Positions 1 through 9,577 of a stretch of DNA of 64,000 bases are shown one piece after another. Each line of letters opens with the position of its first letter. Within the stretch, counting starts at the first letter, position 1. The stretch is from assembly GCA_020284085.1 (NCBI GenBank), contig JACEVL010000285.1, forward strand, positions 237,001 through 301,000, read 5' to 3'. A program made the translations under genes and the position numbers. A model generated the notes under the pieces. It worked only from the letters and a program-made list of their open reading frames with translations. It was not told the DNA's origin and ran no database searches. This DNA is from Aporrectodea caliginosa. Its lineage: Eukaryota; Annelida; Clitellata; Crassiclitellata; Lumbricidae.

Positions 1-360
1 TAACGGATGTTTTTTCGCACTGAAAATTGTCCGAGGCAGATGCCAAAGTAGGATACAACTCTAGTGCCCAACTCATAAATAACGCGAACACATTTCACAA
101 AGACGACCGTCTTAGCTTCAGTCGGTCTGGCTGGATAATGAAGAGGTCTAAACTCCGGGAAAACAATCGGTTAACAGACTTTCTGATCGCGGTGCAATAA
201 TTTTTCTGAGTCATGAAAACCATTCAACGATTGCAGCTTTGAGGCGTGATGGGTTAAACTGAACAGATTTAAGATACACATCTCGACATATACGACGTTT
301 AATTCGTTGGTCAGATTAATTGTTACGTCCTTAACGTTATTATGGTCAGCCAATAACGCT
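1..360. other. No gene seen
   Basis: Unique-looking AT-rich sequence. Only a 60-residue open frame on the minus strand is present, with no recognisable domain and no convincing splice sites. Nothing can be supported here. Confidence 0.5.
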
Positions 361-650
361 ATCGGTTTTTCAGTAATTCTTTCGGTTCGTCAATAACTCT
401 ATCGGTTTGTCAATAACTCAATCAATTCGTCAATAAGTTTAAATTTTTCGTAAATAAATCCATCGGTTCGTCAATAAGTTTACCTTTTCGTCAATAACTC
501 TGTCCGTTCGACAATCGCTCTACCAATTCGTCAATAACTCTTTACGGAGGTCAAATGACTCCATCGGTTCGTCAGTAACTTTGTCGGTTCGTCAACAACT
601 CCTTCGGGTTGTCAATAACTCTATCGGTTCGTAAATAACTTAAACCCAGA
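361..650. repeat. Degenerate 20-bp minisatellite
   Basis: A tandem repeat of about 14 copies with consensus GTCAATAACTCTATCGGTTC. Starts of adjacent well-preserved units are 20 bp apart (positions 389 and 409). Units diverge by substitutions and short insertions, so the array is old. Confidence 0.8.
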
Positions 651-1084
651 GAGTCTAAAGCCATGTGCTATATTTATACGCGAGTTAGAAAAACTCGATG
701 AATTTGAATTGGAGTTACTGTTTGAAATTTGCAAAGTTGACGAAAGACATGGAAGAATGCAAATTACATTCTCTTTTATGAACAGGCGGGTAGTAGTATG
801 CAAAAAGATGTTTGGTCGCCTATTGGGTAGTAGTATGTAAAAGAGAGGTTTGGGCGATTTCAGTTTTTTAATTTTGCAAAGGTAGAGTTGAAGGGATCAG
901 AGGCTCTGTACCAACCTTGGAATCAGTCCAGCATACACAGTTGAAAGTCATGGTGATTCTGAGGCGGCGAGTTACTTTATAAATTCTGCTCGTGCTATTT
1001 CGCGACCCTGTTTGATCAACCCTTTTTATAGGGATTCGCAAACCTTCGACTATTCCTACAGATATAGACTGGATCTAATTTTCA
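651..1084. other. Intergenic, no feature
   Basis: No domain, repeat array or splice-flanked open frame was seen. There is a short direct repeat of TAGTAGTATG near 790 and 825. Confidence 0.4.
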
Positions 1085-2005
1085 TGACGCGATATTTTCA
1101 ATCTCTTCAAGAATCGACTTGTACTCTTCTTCGCTGATCAGAATATCTTCCAGGGCCTTCAGAACATAACTGTGTTTGGTGTTGAGTTTATAACTCCAGC
1201 GACATTGATCAAACGTGACAACGCTTCAAAAATTTCAAGAGATAATCATTGTAAAAACCCAACTCTAGTTACCAGCAAGGCTGTTCCTCCCTCACCCACG
1301 CCAAGTTCCAAAAGTGCACATGCAGCGGAGGCACCGTTAGCCATATTTACAGCTCTACGGTACTTTTTATGAAGGTCTCTGAGTAACTCCACCTCAGATT
1401 GAAGGAAAGCTTACAGCGCCCCGATTTTCTGAAGACGAAAGGTTTGTCGTATCGTTTCTGCCTGGCCCAACGTTTCCGGCGACTTATCATCCGAAATTAT
1501 CGGGACCGTTAGATTTTGATACAGCGACATAGATGTTATAATTCTTCTAATAGTAGGGTCATATTTGATTCAACATCCAGAGTTGTTACAACACCTCTTT
1601 TTAGCCTCAACTTGAAAATTCGTTTGGCTTGGAATACAAATTATCCTAGTCGCATTAAATGTGAGCTGAAAATGTCAACTAGCCAATCAATGATGCGAAC
1701 TGAGGCATCGCCGTTGCGCACGCCTGATATCGTCTGCTTTCAGAAACCAGTCTACTATGATTGTCTCAGCTGCGATCTGTAAAGTGAAGCAAGGTAATCG
1801 GGTGGAGGTTATGGGGAGATTCGTCCAAATGCTCGTTGTAAGTGCAGCGGTTGCCGTTTAGATGTCGTGGGTGTAATAGTCCTTTGACACTAAATCGACG
1901 TCTTCCTGGGGCACAGCGGCCAACCTTTCTGTGGTGGGTTTCGCAAAAGTATATCCCCAGTTGGTTAGACCAACAATATCATAGTGGTTAAATTTTTGCA
2001 TATTC
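1085..2005 (-). pseudogene. Decayed mobile-element ORF with hydrophobic domain
   Basis: Reading the minus strand across several frameshifts and stops gives one recognisable protein. It starts MQKFNHYDIVGLTNWGYTF near 2003, passes through KADDIRRAQRRC and LKRGVVTT, and reaches a hydrophobic Gly/Ala-rich stretch after HKKYRRAVNMANGASA near 1340. It ends with YVLKALEDILISEEEYKS and a stop near 1085. I recall this arrangement (a charged region, a YRRAV motif, a Gly/Ala membrane-like domain and a C-terminal 'ISxxEY' helix) from uncharacterised ORFs repeated in invertebrate genomes, probably of mobile elements and possibly Polintons. At least four disruptions show it is dead. The family link is from memory; a profile search would be needed to name it. 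Confidence 0.45.
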
Positions 2006-2689
2006 GTTTTTCCTTTTTGTCTTTGGTAACTTGGATTTCATGCTGTGAGTCGACCATCATGCTGTTTTATACAATTGAATCCCCATCTCTAACATATGTG
2101 AAGATATGAAAGTGGCGAACTGAGGAGAGTTGGTCATTTTCATTAATAACAAAGGCAAAGGCATGGCATATTTTATATGCGGTGATGGAGTCAACGGCAA
2201 AGTGTTGCGGCCTGTCAAGTTGGTTAAATCGGACGTTTGAGGTGAGTAGGTCTGTAAACACAAGCTAGCTATTCCAGACGGCTCGGCTCCATTTATCTTC
2301 ATGACGACATAATTGAGCTATAAATTAACAGACGGACTTCCCAAATGCGAACAGCCGTCGTGCACTCAATCTGGAGCCAAGATCCAACATCAAGCGCAGC
2401 GTGGATGGAGGCATTAACATTAATTTTGTCGAGTGAAATGCTAAAACTTCTTGGAAATTGGAGTATTCCGAACTCTTGGTAGGAATTAAGCCTGTAAAGT
2501 TGTTGGAAGCGAGCATGGGTGGAATATGGCCGTTATAGTTGAGTATCTTGAGGTTGCATATAATTATAATTATATCTCATAATGATTGCGTCGAAGTCAA
2601 CCGAGTTCTGCCTGGCGGCAGCATCTTTAGAGACTGTATAGTGTATATCTCTTGGCAAGAGCAAACTGGGCATCTATATAATTATTGCT
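2006..2689 (-). other. Degenerate sequence upstream of the decayed ORF
   Basis: Minus-strand open frames of 60-80 residues overlap in different frames, as expected if the ORF at 1085-2005 belonged to a longer decayed element. One stretch reads INVNASIHAALDVGSWLQIE near 2390-2440. No family could be assigned. Confidence 0.3.
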
Positions 2690-3045
2690 TATTACTTGCA
2701 TGCAAAGGCCTCGATTGATTGCTCTTCTCACTTGTGCTATACTGGCCGCGTCGCCGTTGGACTTTTCACCTGCATATTGTCTGGCATACAGCGTGGACAG
2801 GACATCTACATATCATGCTTTGTGGACTACGAAAAGGCTTTCGATAGAGTCGATTGGGAAAAAATTATGAATGCACTGAGAAGAATAGGGGTGGAAAAAC
2901 AGAAGACTTAAAGGAAACCTATGCAAGGCACACAAAGTAGGAATAAAAATAGAATGATAATTTTCAGAACCAGGAGTGATGGGTAGAGTAGTACGACAAG
3001 GGTCCCCGCTGTCCCCAATATTCTTTAACATCTACACCCGAAATC
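2690..3045 (+). pseudogene. LINE reverse transcriptase fragment
   Basis: Two frames carry reverse transcriptase blocks in the right order. The first is DIYISCFVDYEKAFDRVDWE (block with the catalytic aspartate, near 2800-2860). The second is VVRQGSPLSPIFFNIY near 2985-3035, matching the conserved RQGCPLSP block. A frameshift and lost sequence separate them, and the YADD block is absent. It is a non-LTR retrotransposon remnant. A TA dinucleotide array begins right after it. Confidence 0.8.
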
Positions 3046-3065
3046 CAAAAAATTGGCGGAATTAC

Positions 3066-3066
<1 letters not shown>

Positions 3067-3113
<47 letters not shown>
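3067..3113. repeat. (TA)n microsatellite
   Basis: Uninterrupted TA dinucleotides, flanked by short ATTGGCGGAATT / TTGGCGGAATT copies on the two sides. Confidence 0.9.
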
Positions 3114-3115
<2 letters not shown>

Positions 3116-3321
3116 AAAGAGAGTGCTAGTGGTTGGCGGAATTTTTGATTTCAACGTGAGTTCTATAGTAGAAAAGATTCGGCAATTATGGCTGGATCCG
3201 TTTAAATTTGACGGGTCTAGGACATATCCCGCTGGACCATTTAACCTGGATATTTTCCCTGACATTTCCCCCTCCGGATATTCCAACAACCATGGTCAGA
3301 GAGGATAAGAAGAGGAATATA

Positions 3322-4062
3322 AGCCCTCGAGCTCCCAAGGGGGTGGATACCACCCCTACGTTTTCATGCATAAATTGTTTTTCGTATGGAATATAATTTT
3401 TTACATTTTAGGTAGCTGTATCAGGTTCATTGGCGCACATTTTGAGGTAAACATTATGGTGGTAGCCCACGCCATTCAAAAGTTATACCCGATATACCCG
3501 AGGTACCAGGGAGTGGATACCACCCCCCTTAGTTTTCGACTAAAGCTTATTGATATTTCTTCCTAGAAGAGAAACAAATAATTATAAAGGGAATGCAGGG
3601 CTACATTTGCATACTTACATTTTTGTCTTTTGAACACCGGAAGTGATCAAAATAAATAATAATACGCGTAATGTGTGTGAAAATGGCTGAATGCAGCTTC
3701 ACAATGTAAACCGATATTACTGCCACCGCCCCCTTAGTTTTTCGTCTATAGCGTATTTATTTTTTTTTTCGTGGAAGAGAAACAAATATACCATTCTTTA
3801 GAGGGAATGCAGGGATTCATTTGCATACTTACATTTTTGTCTTTTGAAACCGAAAGTGATCAAAATAAATAATAATTTATCCGCAATATTATAAAATATT
3901 GATAATTATGGGGGTTCCGTTGCTAAAACTTATGTAATTATGAGGTGCATTCATATAATTGACAACTAAATATACCATTCTGTTCAGAAACGAATGCTGA
4001 TTCCACTATTGTATTACAAGATATGATTTGTGAAACCAAACACGAAATCCAGGGGTGGTGGT
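3322..4062. mobile_element. TA-target MITE, copy 1 (right end lost)
   Basis: Colinear with the complete element at 29447-30307. It shares the terminal AGCCCTCGAGCTCCCAAGG, the G-rich run and inverted GGTGGATACCACC palindromes, the GGCGCACATTTTGAGG segment and the block ending CACGAAATCCAGGGG. The right terminal inverted repeat is missing: similarity stops near 4062 at a GGTGGTAAC-like motif. No transposase is encoded, so it is a non-autonomous DNA element. Confidence 0.8.
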
Positions 4063-4095
4063 AACAAAACAGAGAAACTACTGCTAAAAACGGAG

Positions 4096-4607
4096 CCGTG
4101 GCTAGTCAGGGTTCGCACGCCAGAAATGCCATTCTCAGATTGAATTACTGCTGCTGTGCAGTGTGTGCACTCAACAGTAACTTGAGAAATTTGAAGTATT
4201 GAAATTGTTGTTATTTAGTAAGTTTTTTCGCGACGTTATCTAATGCATACTGTAGGCCAGAGGCATCAAGTGACGGCACATCAAACCAGGTCATGATCAG
4301 TTCAATATCCAGAAGGTCAGTCCCACAGCCAATGGGAGGATGCGCAATTTCATACATTGCAAACGAAATGACACTAGCGACTGAGCAAAGCGGATAGACA
4401 CAGGGAGAGAGTGCCACAAAATACGTTGAGCAACTGAAAGGCTCGTTCATCAAGAACAGTCCTTGTTTTAGGTAAAAATTCTTGAAATTAGGTGATTCAT
4501 TTGTTTGAGTTGGCTGATGACTGATGCTGCTATCAACATAGGCGCTCCTTTTTTTTTACTCTACTATGTCTCTCACGGGTTAGGTATTTGATATTTGTGA
4601 GACGTCA
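4096..4607 (-). other. Unassigned; one 80-residue hydrophobic open frame
   Basis: The minus-strand frame at 4211-4453 contains TYFVALSPCVYPLCSVASV, hydrophobic and Cys-rich, followed by a more polar end. I do not recognise it. The string ACGAAATGACACTAGCGACT occurs here (about 4364) and again at about 5285, on either side of the mariner element, so an older repeat probably flanks that insertion. Confidence 0.25.
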
Positions 4608-4609
4608 TA

Positions 4610-5219
4610 TACGGTCATTCAATAAAAAGTAAGCCAAACTTAATAAACAAATATTAAAACTTGAACTATTTTATTAATAATATTTTCTAAATAAAAATAT
4701 GCATATACTTACTTTTTCATTTTAATGACTTCCAGTTTATATTTCCTACTCAAAAAAGCAGACGATAATACGATTGAAAACATAAACAAGAAACTAGCAA
4801 TTTCCGAGAAAAAATTCCTTTAATGTTAAGAAGATTTACACATGATAAAAGGTTCGAGGGAATCCAAGAATTACAGCAGCCGTCAATTTCTAGAAGAGTT
4901 TCCAGAAAAACACTGGACCAGAAGTGGATTAGATAAATTACTTAGAAAAATTAGCGTAACAGGGTTAGTCGACCGCGTCATTGGTAGTGGCAGACGAAGG
5001 CAATCGCGCAATGAAGAAAACGTTGCCCTTTGGCGCCAGCGCCTCCAGGCTTACTTGCAATCAGAAGGACGGACATTTTGAACATCTTCTTTAATTAAAT
5101 AATCAAACCATACTACTGAGAGTTTCTTTAAAAAAATATTAAATACTGTTTTCATGTTAGAAGTAGGCTACTTATATGAAATACAAAGTTTGGTTTACTT
5201 TTTATTGAATCACGGTGTA
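4610..5219. mobile_element. Mariner-type deletion derivative with intact TIRs
   Basis: The left end TACGGTCATTCAATAAAAAG and the reverse complement of the right end, TACACCGTGATTCAATAAAA, form terminal inverted repeats of about 30 bp. Both ends are flanked by TA, the target used by Tc1/mariner elements. The interior encodes a fused N- and C-terminal piece of a transposase. At about 610 bp it is roughly half of an autonomous element and would depend on transposase from elsewhere. Confidence 0.88.
4842..5081 (+). pseudogene. Internally deleted mariner-like transposase
   Basis: Residues about 1-53 match the paired helix-turn-helix N-terminus of one mariner-like group: SSRQFLEEFPEKHWTRSGLD, then a linker TGLVDRVIGSGRRRQSRNEE. 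The frame then passes without a break into WRQRLQAYLQSEGRTFEHL, which is the extreme C-terminus of the same family (commonly W-R-R-L-x-A-C-x-x-x-G-G-H-F-E-H). The entire DDE/D catalytic core of about 250 residues has been removed in frame. The 79-residue product could bind the inverted repeats but not cut them. Whether it is expressed, and acts as a repressor, is unknown. Confidence 0.82.
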
Positions 5220-5469
5220 TATCCGCATCCCTTTGAATAGGCAGATGTTGTCCTTTATTTTCCTATTATTTCTTAAACTGATAACGAAATGACACTAGCG
5301 ACTGAACAACTTGAACCAATCACATGGGCCACCTATTGAGGCTCTCGAATGCTGAATCCACTATTGTCTCTCTCAGGTCCCTTCCCACTAAAGATGGATT
5401 TGATTTTGGCGGGCGGTCTATACACTGCGGTCCGTTGTTTTTAAATCTATTCTGCTTACTCGGAGTTCT

Positions 5470-5550
5470 TATGCCGGGAGCGCCTCTGAATAGTCATCAC
5501 TAATAGAGGAGCTTTAAGAATGCCCAGATACGATACGATACGATTATTTC
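5470..5550 (+). repeat. Solo LINE 3' tail
   Basis: GGGAGCGCCTCTGAATAG followed by a short simple tail of ATACG units resembles the 3' ends of the LINE copies at 55980 and 33630, which also read GGGAGC(G/A)C(C/T)TCTGA and end in ATACA-type repeats. Confidence 0.55.
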
Positions 5551-5619
5551 AAGAATATCTGTGGTAAACGCTGGCTTCCCCAGTCGCATTGATTGTGTGA
5601 CTCGTTTCTTGTTGGTGTC

Positions 5620-6055
5620 TGTCACCAACTCTTCTGTCCTTTCTTAGTTGTGACCTAACGCAAAACACTTTTCCTTATCTCTACATATAAATTGCTCAAC
5701 GTCTTCTAACTGTTTAAGAATTAAATTGACACAGTTCTTTGAATGTTTCTTCTGTCTTCAAACACAGTTACTTAAAACTATTCAACACGTCAATATCAAA
5801 GTTCTTCTTCAGATACAACTAAACTGTAACTTATACATTAAAACAACTACTACACTGTATTGTTCAAATTCACTATCATCAGCAGTTTCTAAGTTTGGCG
5901 CGCTAACTGCACGTGCACAGAAACAATCTACTGTCAGCCAATGTTTAGGCTACTTTAGGCCAAGCGCCCTAAAGCCGACCGCGCAACTAAGGCCTAATAG
6001 TCGCATTGACCGCCTAACACCTTTGCTCATTATATATGCAAAACATTTGTTCACA
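5620..6055 (-). repeat. 3' LTR of Gypsy element
   Basis: On the minus strand it begins TGTGAACAAATG and ends GGTGACA, keeping TG...CA termini. It is nearly identical to 8262-8697. Confidence 0.93.
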
Positions 6056-6075
6056 TTACCTCCTTCCCTTTCTTT
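6056..6075 (-). other. Polypurine tract
   Basis: On the minus strand AAAGAAAGGGAAGGAGGTAA lies directly upstream of the 3' LTR, the expected plus-strand primer of an LTR retrotransposon. Confidence 0.85.
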
Positions 6076-6304
6076 GGATTGAGCAAATTAAACTTAAAAA
6101 TTTGCGAAATCATCATGTACTAAATTATGCAATAAACTTAATACTATACAATACAGTAAAATAAACAATCTTATAATCTAGATAAACAATCTGCTACAAC
6201 ATTTAATCGTCCTTTCTTATAATTAACTTCCACATCAAAAGTTTGCAGTGCCAATGCCCAACGCACCAGTTTAGCAGACTTAGACATAGATTCAGTCAGA
6301 TAAG

Positions 6305-7238
6305 TTAAAGGATGTGATCGGTAAAGATGTAAACTTTAGATCCAATTATTATCTCTTTTAACTTATTTAGAGCCCAAACAATAGCATAGGCTTCTTTCTC
6401 CACAGTTGCGCATCTCCTCTGGGTGTCAGTCAACTTCTGACTTATAAATGACACAGGGCGCTCTATTCCCTTATCATCCATATGTGTTAAAACTGCTCCT
6501 ACTGCAAAATCACTGCTATCACGATTCAAATTAAAAGGTTGGTTTTCCAACATCAAAAACATATAAAACAACTTTAGAACGTACAGCATCTTTCAGTAAA
6601 TTAAATGTCTGTTGATGTCTATCAGTCCAATCGATCTTTTCTGGAACATGTTTACTTGTCAAATCAGATATAGGCATCGCAATCTGTGCAAAATCTTGGA
6701 TAAACTGTCTATAGTAACCAAAAAATCCAAGTAACTGCTTAACTTGTTTCTTAGTTTCTGGGGTTTTCAAATTAATTAAACTTTCAATTCTATCTGGATT
6801 CATTTGAATCGTTCCAGAACCAACCACATGACCGATAAACTTTACCTCACTCTTACCAAAGATACATTTCTTTAAATTAAGAGTAATGTTATGCAATCTC
6901 ATTTGCATCAAAAATGCATCTAAATGCTGTAAATGAATCTTCCAATCATCTGAATGCACAGCAATGTCATCTACATAGGGCTCAGCAAAATCGTTTATAG
7001 GCTGTAAAACCATGTTAATTGCTTTAACAAATGTTCTTCCTGAGTTGATCATTCCGAAAAAAACACGAGTAAACTCGTACAGTCCATTGTGAGTAACAAA
7101 AGCAGTTTTCCATTGATCAGTTTGCTTAACAGGACAAGTCCAGTAAGCACTTCGACAATCAAAAATCGAGATCACATATGATTTTCCAACTTTGTGCAAA
7201 ACATCTTTTACAATCGGCATCGGATATTTACAATCCAC
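6305..7238 (-). pseudogene. pol: Gypsy pol: reverse transcriptase plus RNase H
   Basis: Two overlapping minus-strand frames. The first (7238-6531) has the reverse transcriptase blocks of Ty3/Gypsy elements: YPMPIVKDVL, SIFDCRSAYW, FGMINSG, the catalytic YVDDI (about residue 90), LNLKKCIFGKSEVKFIGHVV and LGFFGYYRQFI. The second (6589-6305) continues, after a frameshift at the overlap, into RNase H with DSSDFAVGAVLT, ATVEKEAYAIVWAL and FTDHIL. RNase H stops short of its C-terminus, and no integrase follows before the polypurine tract. The upstream protease is also lacking. The core catalytic residues I can see are intact, so decay is mainly by deletion and one frameshift. Confidence 0.93.
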
Positions 7239-7421
7239 AGTGAACGAATTAATGTAGGCTATCTGTAGTCGCAGGCAAGTCTCAGAGAACCGTCTTTCTT
7301 TTTTACAATTACCAGCGGACTTGCCATTCTGCTCGAAGATGGTTTTATAATGTTGGCTTGAAGCATTTCTCTATCTTTTCTCAATTGCTCTAATTGAATT
7401 TCAAATTGCTGCCTTTGCAAT

Positions 7422-7772
7422 TCATCTTTCTCTCTTTGAAAACGTAATTCTTCCTGTCTTGCATTTTCTGCCTTCTCTTCTTTCTCTCTTTGAAGACGTT
7501 CTGCCTTCTCTTCTTTCTCTACTTCCTCTTCCTTCTTCTTTCATCATCATCCACTGCATCATCATCTCCTTAGACATAGTCCCAGGCGGTTTCTCAATAA
7601 CCTTTTCCACAACACCGCCGACAGCACCTTCCTCCTCTTCTGCTTCTTCTTTAATCCAGACTTCAGCTAGCGCTTCTAACATGTCCTCCCGTGACATATC
7701 TTTCAGTTTCTCTTCTTCAAAACCAGCCTTTAACAAGCGCTGTTTCAATCTTTCAGAAGACATTTTCTTCAA
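7422..7772 (-). pseudogene. gag: Gag-like N-terminal frame
   Basis: The frame starts near 7762 with MSSERLKQRLLKAGFEEEKL and continues through SREDMLEALAEVW, a short helical pattern seen at the start of some Gypsy Gag proteins. It then becomes Glu/Lys/Arg-rich low complexity (repeats of RREGRTSSKRERREGRK type), and no capsid or zinc-knuckle region follows. It sits between the leader and pol, where Gag is expected. The product would be a short charged peptide; function is doubtful. Confidence 0.6.
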
Positions 7773-7969
7773 TTCTGTTTATTTCTTTACACTTAATTTC
7801 TCCATCTTACTTCTTTACTTGTGTGATTTTCTTTCTGGAAAACACGAGTTTTCTTTTGTGTTTGAAGTATTGGGGATTGTTCTTTGTTTGAACAAACAAC
7901 GAACTTTTATACCTTTGACGTTGATGCTTTCGTTCTCGTAGATTTATCAGTGATTAGAGTGCGTATTCA

Positions 7970-8240
7970 CCAGTCGACGTTGTTTCAAATCCCCGACGTT
8001 GTTGAATCTCTGACGTTGTTTCGAATCTCACCGACGTTGTTTCGAATCCCCGACGTTGTTGAATCTCTGACGTTGTTTCGAATCTCACCGACGTTGTTTC
8101 GAATCCCCGACGTTGTTGAATCTCTGACGTTGTTTCGAATCTCACCGACGTTGTTTCAAATCCCCGACGTTGTTGAATCTCTGACGTTGTTTCGAATCTC
8201 ACCGACGTTGTTTCGAATCCCCGACGTTGTTTCGAATCCC
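7970..8240. repeat. 57-bp minisatellite in the retrotransposon leader
   Basis: About 4.5 copies of a 57-bp unit, each made of three subunits of 17-20 bp based on GACGTTGTTTCGAATC. The subunit core TTTCGAATC is also the sequence directly abutting the primer-binding site at 8230-8240, so the array appears to have grown from there. Confidence 0.88.
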
Positions 8241-8256
8241 ACCGCTGCTGCCACCA
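8239..8256 (-). other. Primer-binding site, tRNA-Leu-like
   Basis: Five bases inside the 5' LTR, the minus strand reads TGGTGGCAGCAGCGGTGG. Its complement ends in CCA. Together with the adjoining TTCGAATCCC it resembles the T-arm plus acceptor 3' half of tRNA-Leu, with one extra triplet. The tRNA assignment is from memory of leucine tRNA 3' ends. Confidence 0.6.
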
Positions 8257-8261
8257 ATTAT

Positions 8262-8697
8262 TGTAACCAACTCTTCTGTCCTTTCTTAGTTGTGACCTAA
8301 CTCAAAACACTTTTCCTTATCTCTACATATAAATTGCTCAACGTCTTCTAACTGCTTAAGAATTAAATTGACACAGTTCTTTGAATGTTTTTTCTGTCTT
8401 CAAACACAGTTACTTAAAACTATTCAACACGTCAATATCAAAGTTCTTCTTCAGACACAACTAAACTGTAACTTATACATTAAAACAACTACTACACTGT
8501 ATTGTTCAAATTCACTATCATCAGCAGTTTCTAAGTTTGGCGCGCTAACTGCATGTGCACAGAAACAATCTACTGTCAGCCAATGTTTAGGCTACTTTAG
8601 GCCAAGCGCCCTAAAGCCGACCGCGCAACTAAGGCCTAATAGTCGCATTGACCGCCTAACACCTTTGCTCATTATATATGCAAAACATTTGTTCACA
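8262..8697 (-). repeat. 5' LTR of Gypsy element
   Basis: Same length as 5620-6055, with the same TG...CA ends. It is followed at 8698 by the second copy of the GTGTC target duplication. Confidence 0.93.
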
Positions 8698-8702
8698 GTG
8701 TC

Positions 8703-9339
8703 AGTATCAAAAACGCTGATTATCTTCAAGAAGTTGAGACTTTTTTGTTAAATCAACAACTAGTACTTTAAATATGTAAAATATAACCGGTGCTCACTTT
8801 AAAATGTTTGCATTGGCTTCCTTTCAACAGCAGATTTCTTTCAAATTGGGACTAACGGTTTATAAAACATTGAATTCTGGCCAACCACAGTATGAGTCTC
8901 ATCATTATCCATCAAGGAACCCGTACACAATTGCACATTTCCATACTATAACTTTCACTCAACCTGAACCCAAAATAAAGTTAAAGAGCGACCGGAAACG
9001 TGCAGAAAATGTATTTCAGACCTTTTCTGAGATATTCATGAATTCGCTTTGCAACATATTAAGTTTTTATATAATAAAGCGTACAGGCTTTCTAAATTGA
9101 AAGAAAGAATGAGCTAGTCAGTGACCTTCCAAAATATTGAATAGATCTAGTTTAGAATTGTACGTAGTCTCGCTCGATTTGTAGCGTTCGTTCTAGAAAA
9201 GGCACACAGACGGCATTTTCTGTTAGTACAATCAACTAAACCTAAAGTTTAACCATTTTTTGCGAGCAGTAAGCTTATTGTAAGAAATGTAGGCTTATTC
9301 TTTAAGATGCATAACAATATTTTTTACTTCAATTCTTAC
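8703..9339. other. Unique sequence downstream of CARD exon
   Basis: A plus-strand open frame of 98 residues (8804-9100) has no recognisable domain. No CARD type B or TRADD-N partner exon for the upstream CARD exon was found here or further left. It could lie outside the window, or the gene could be truncated. Confidence 0.4.
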
Positions 9340-9577
9340 CTCCATTCGCTTTCAAATAATTAACGATATGTGTCTGTCCTGAATTTCTGAGAGCCTCAAA
9401 TAAGCGATCCTGTTGGTGATTCTGCACAATGTAATCCAATAGCTGAGAGTTTCTTTCTTGAAAAGGACTTTTATCCTTAATATAAGAAGCTTCTCTTGGT
9501 GATATCGTTCCATTGGCAATCAGTTTGTCCAATAGTCCGGAATCCGGATCCATGCGTTCCTCTAGAAATTCTCTATG
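9340..9577 (-). CDS. CARD domain exon, type A (gene 3)
   Basis: This 238-nt internal exon encodes about 79 residues that fit a caspase recruitment domain. Helix 1 is HREFLEERMD, followed by SGLLDKLIANGTISPREASY, a charged turn (KDKSPFQERN), QLLDYIVQ, RLFEALRNSGQ and the final helix HIVNYLKANGG. CARDs mediate homotypic assembly of signalling complexes in apoptosis and innate immunity. The exon is bounded by an acceptor ending GACTCAGCAG and a strong donor GGAG|GTAAGAA (entry phase 0, exit phase 1). It has exactly the length and boundaries of the exon at 63681-63918, so the two are paralogues. Neighbouring exons of this copy are not visible. The start methionine must lie in an upstream exon. 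Confidence 0.85.

Larger units (their letters stand above)
5620..8697 (-). mobile_element. Ty3/Gypsy LTR retrotransposon, internally deleted
   Basis: Two 436-bp LTRs bracket a minus-strand interior. The element is flanked by a perfect 5-bp target duplication, GTGTC (5615-5619 and 8698-8702). In minus-strand order it has the 5' LTR, a primer-binding site, a minisatellite leader, a gag-like frame, reverse transcriptase, RNase H, a polypurine tract and the 3' LTR. No protease and no integrase are present, and the 3078-bp length is well below the 5-6 kb typical of the group. I saw only about six differences between the LTRs, so the insertion is recent. It is non-autonomous. Confidence 0.93.

Noticed and set aside
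2057..2516. Three overlapping minus-strand frames as small genes
   Set aside because: They overlap in different frames beside the decayed element ORF and have no domain or splice signals.
7954..8202. An 82-residue repeat protein on the minus strand and its 138-residue plus-strand counterpart
   Set aside because: Both are readings of the 57-bp leader minisatellite of the Gypsy element.
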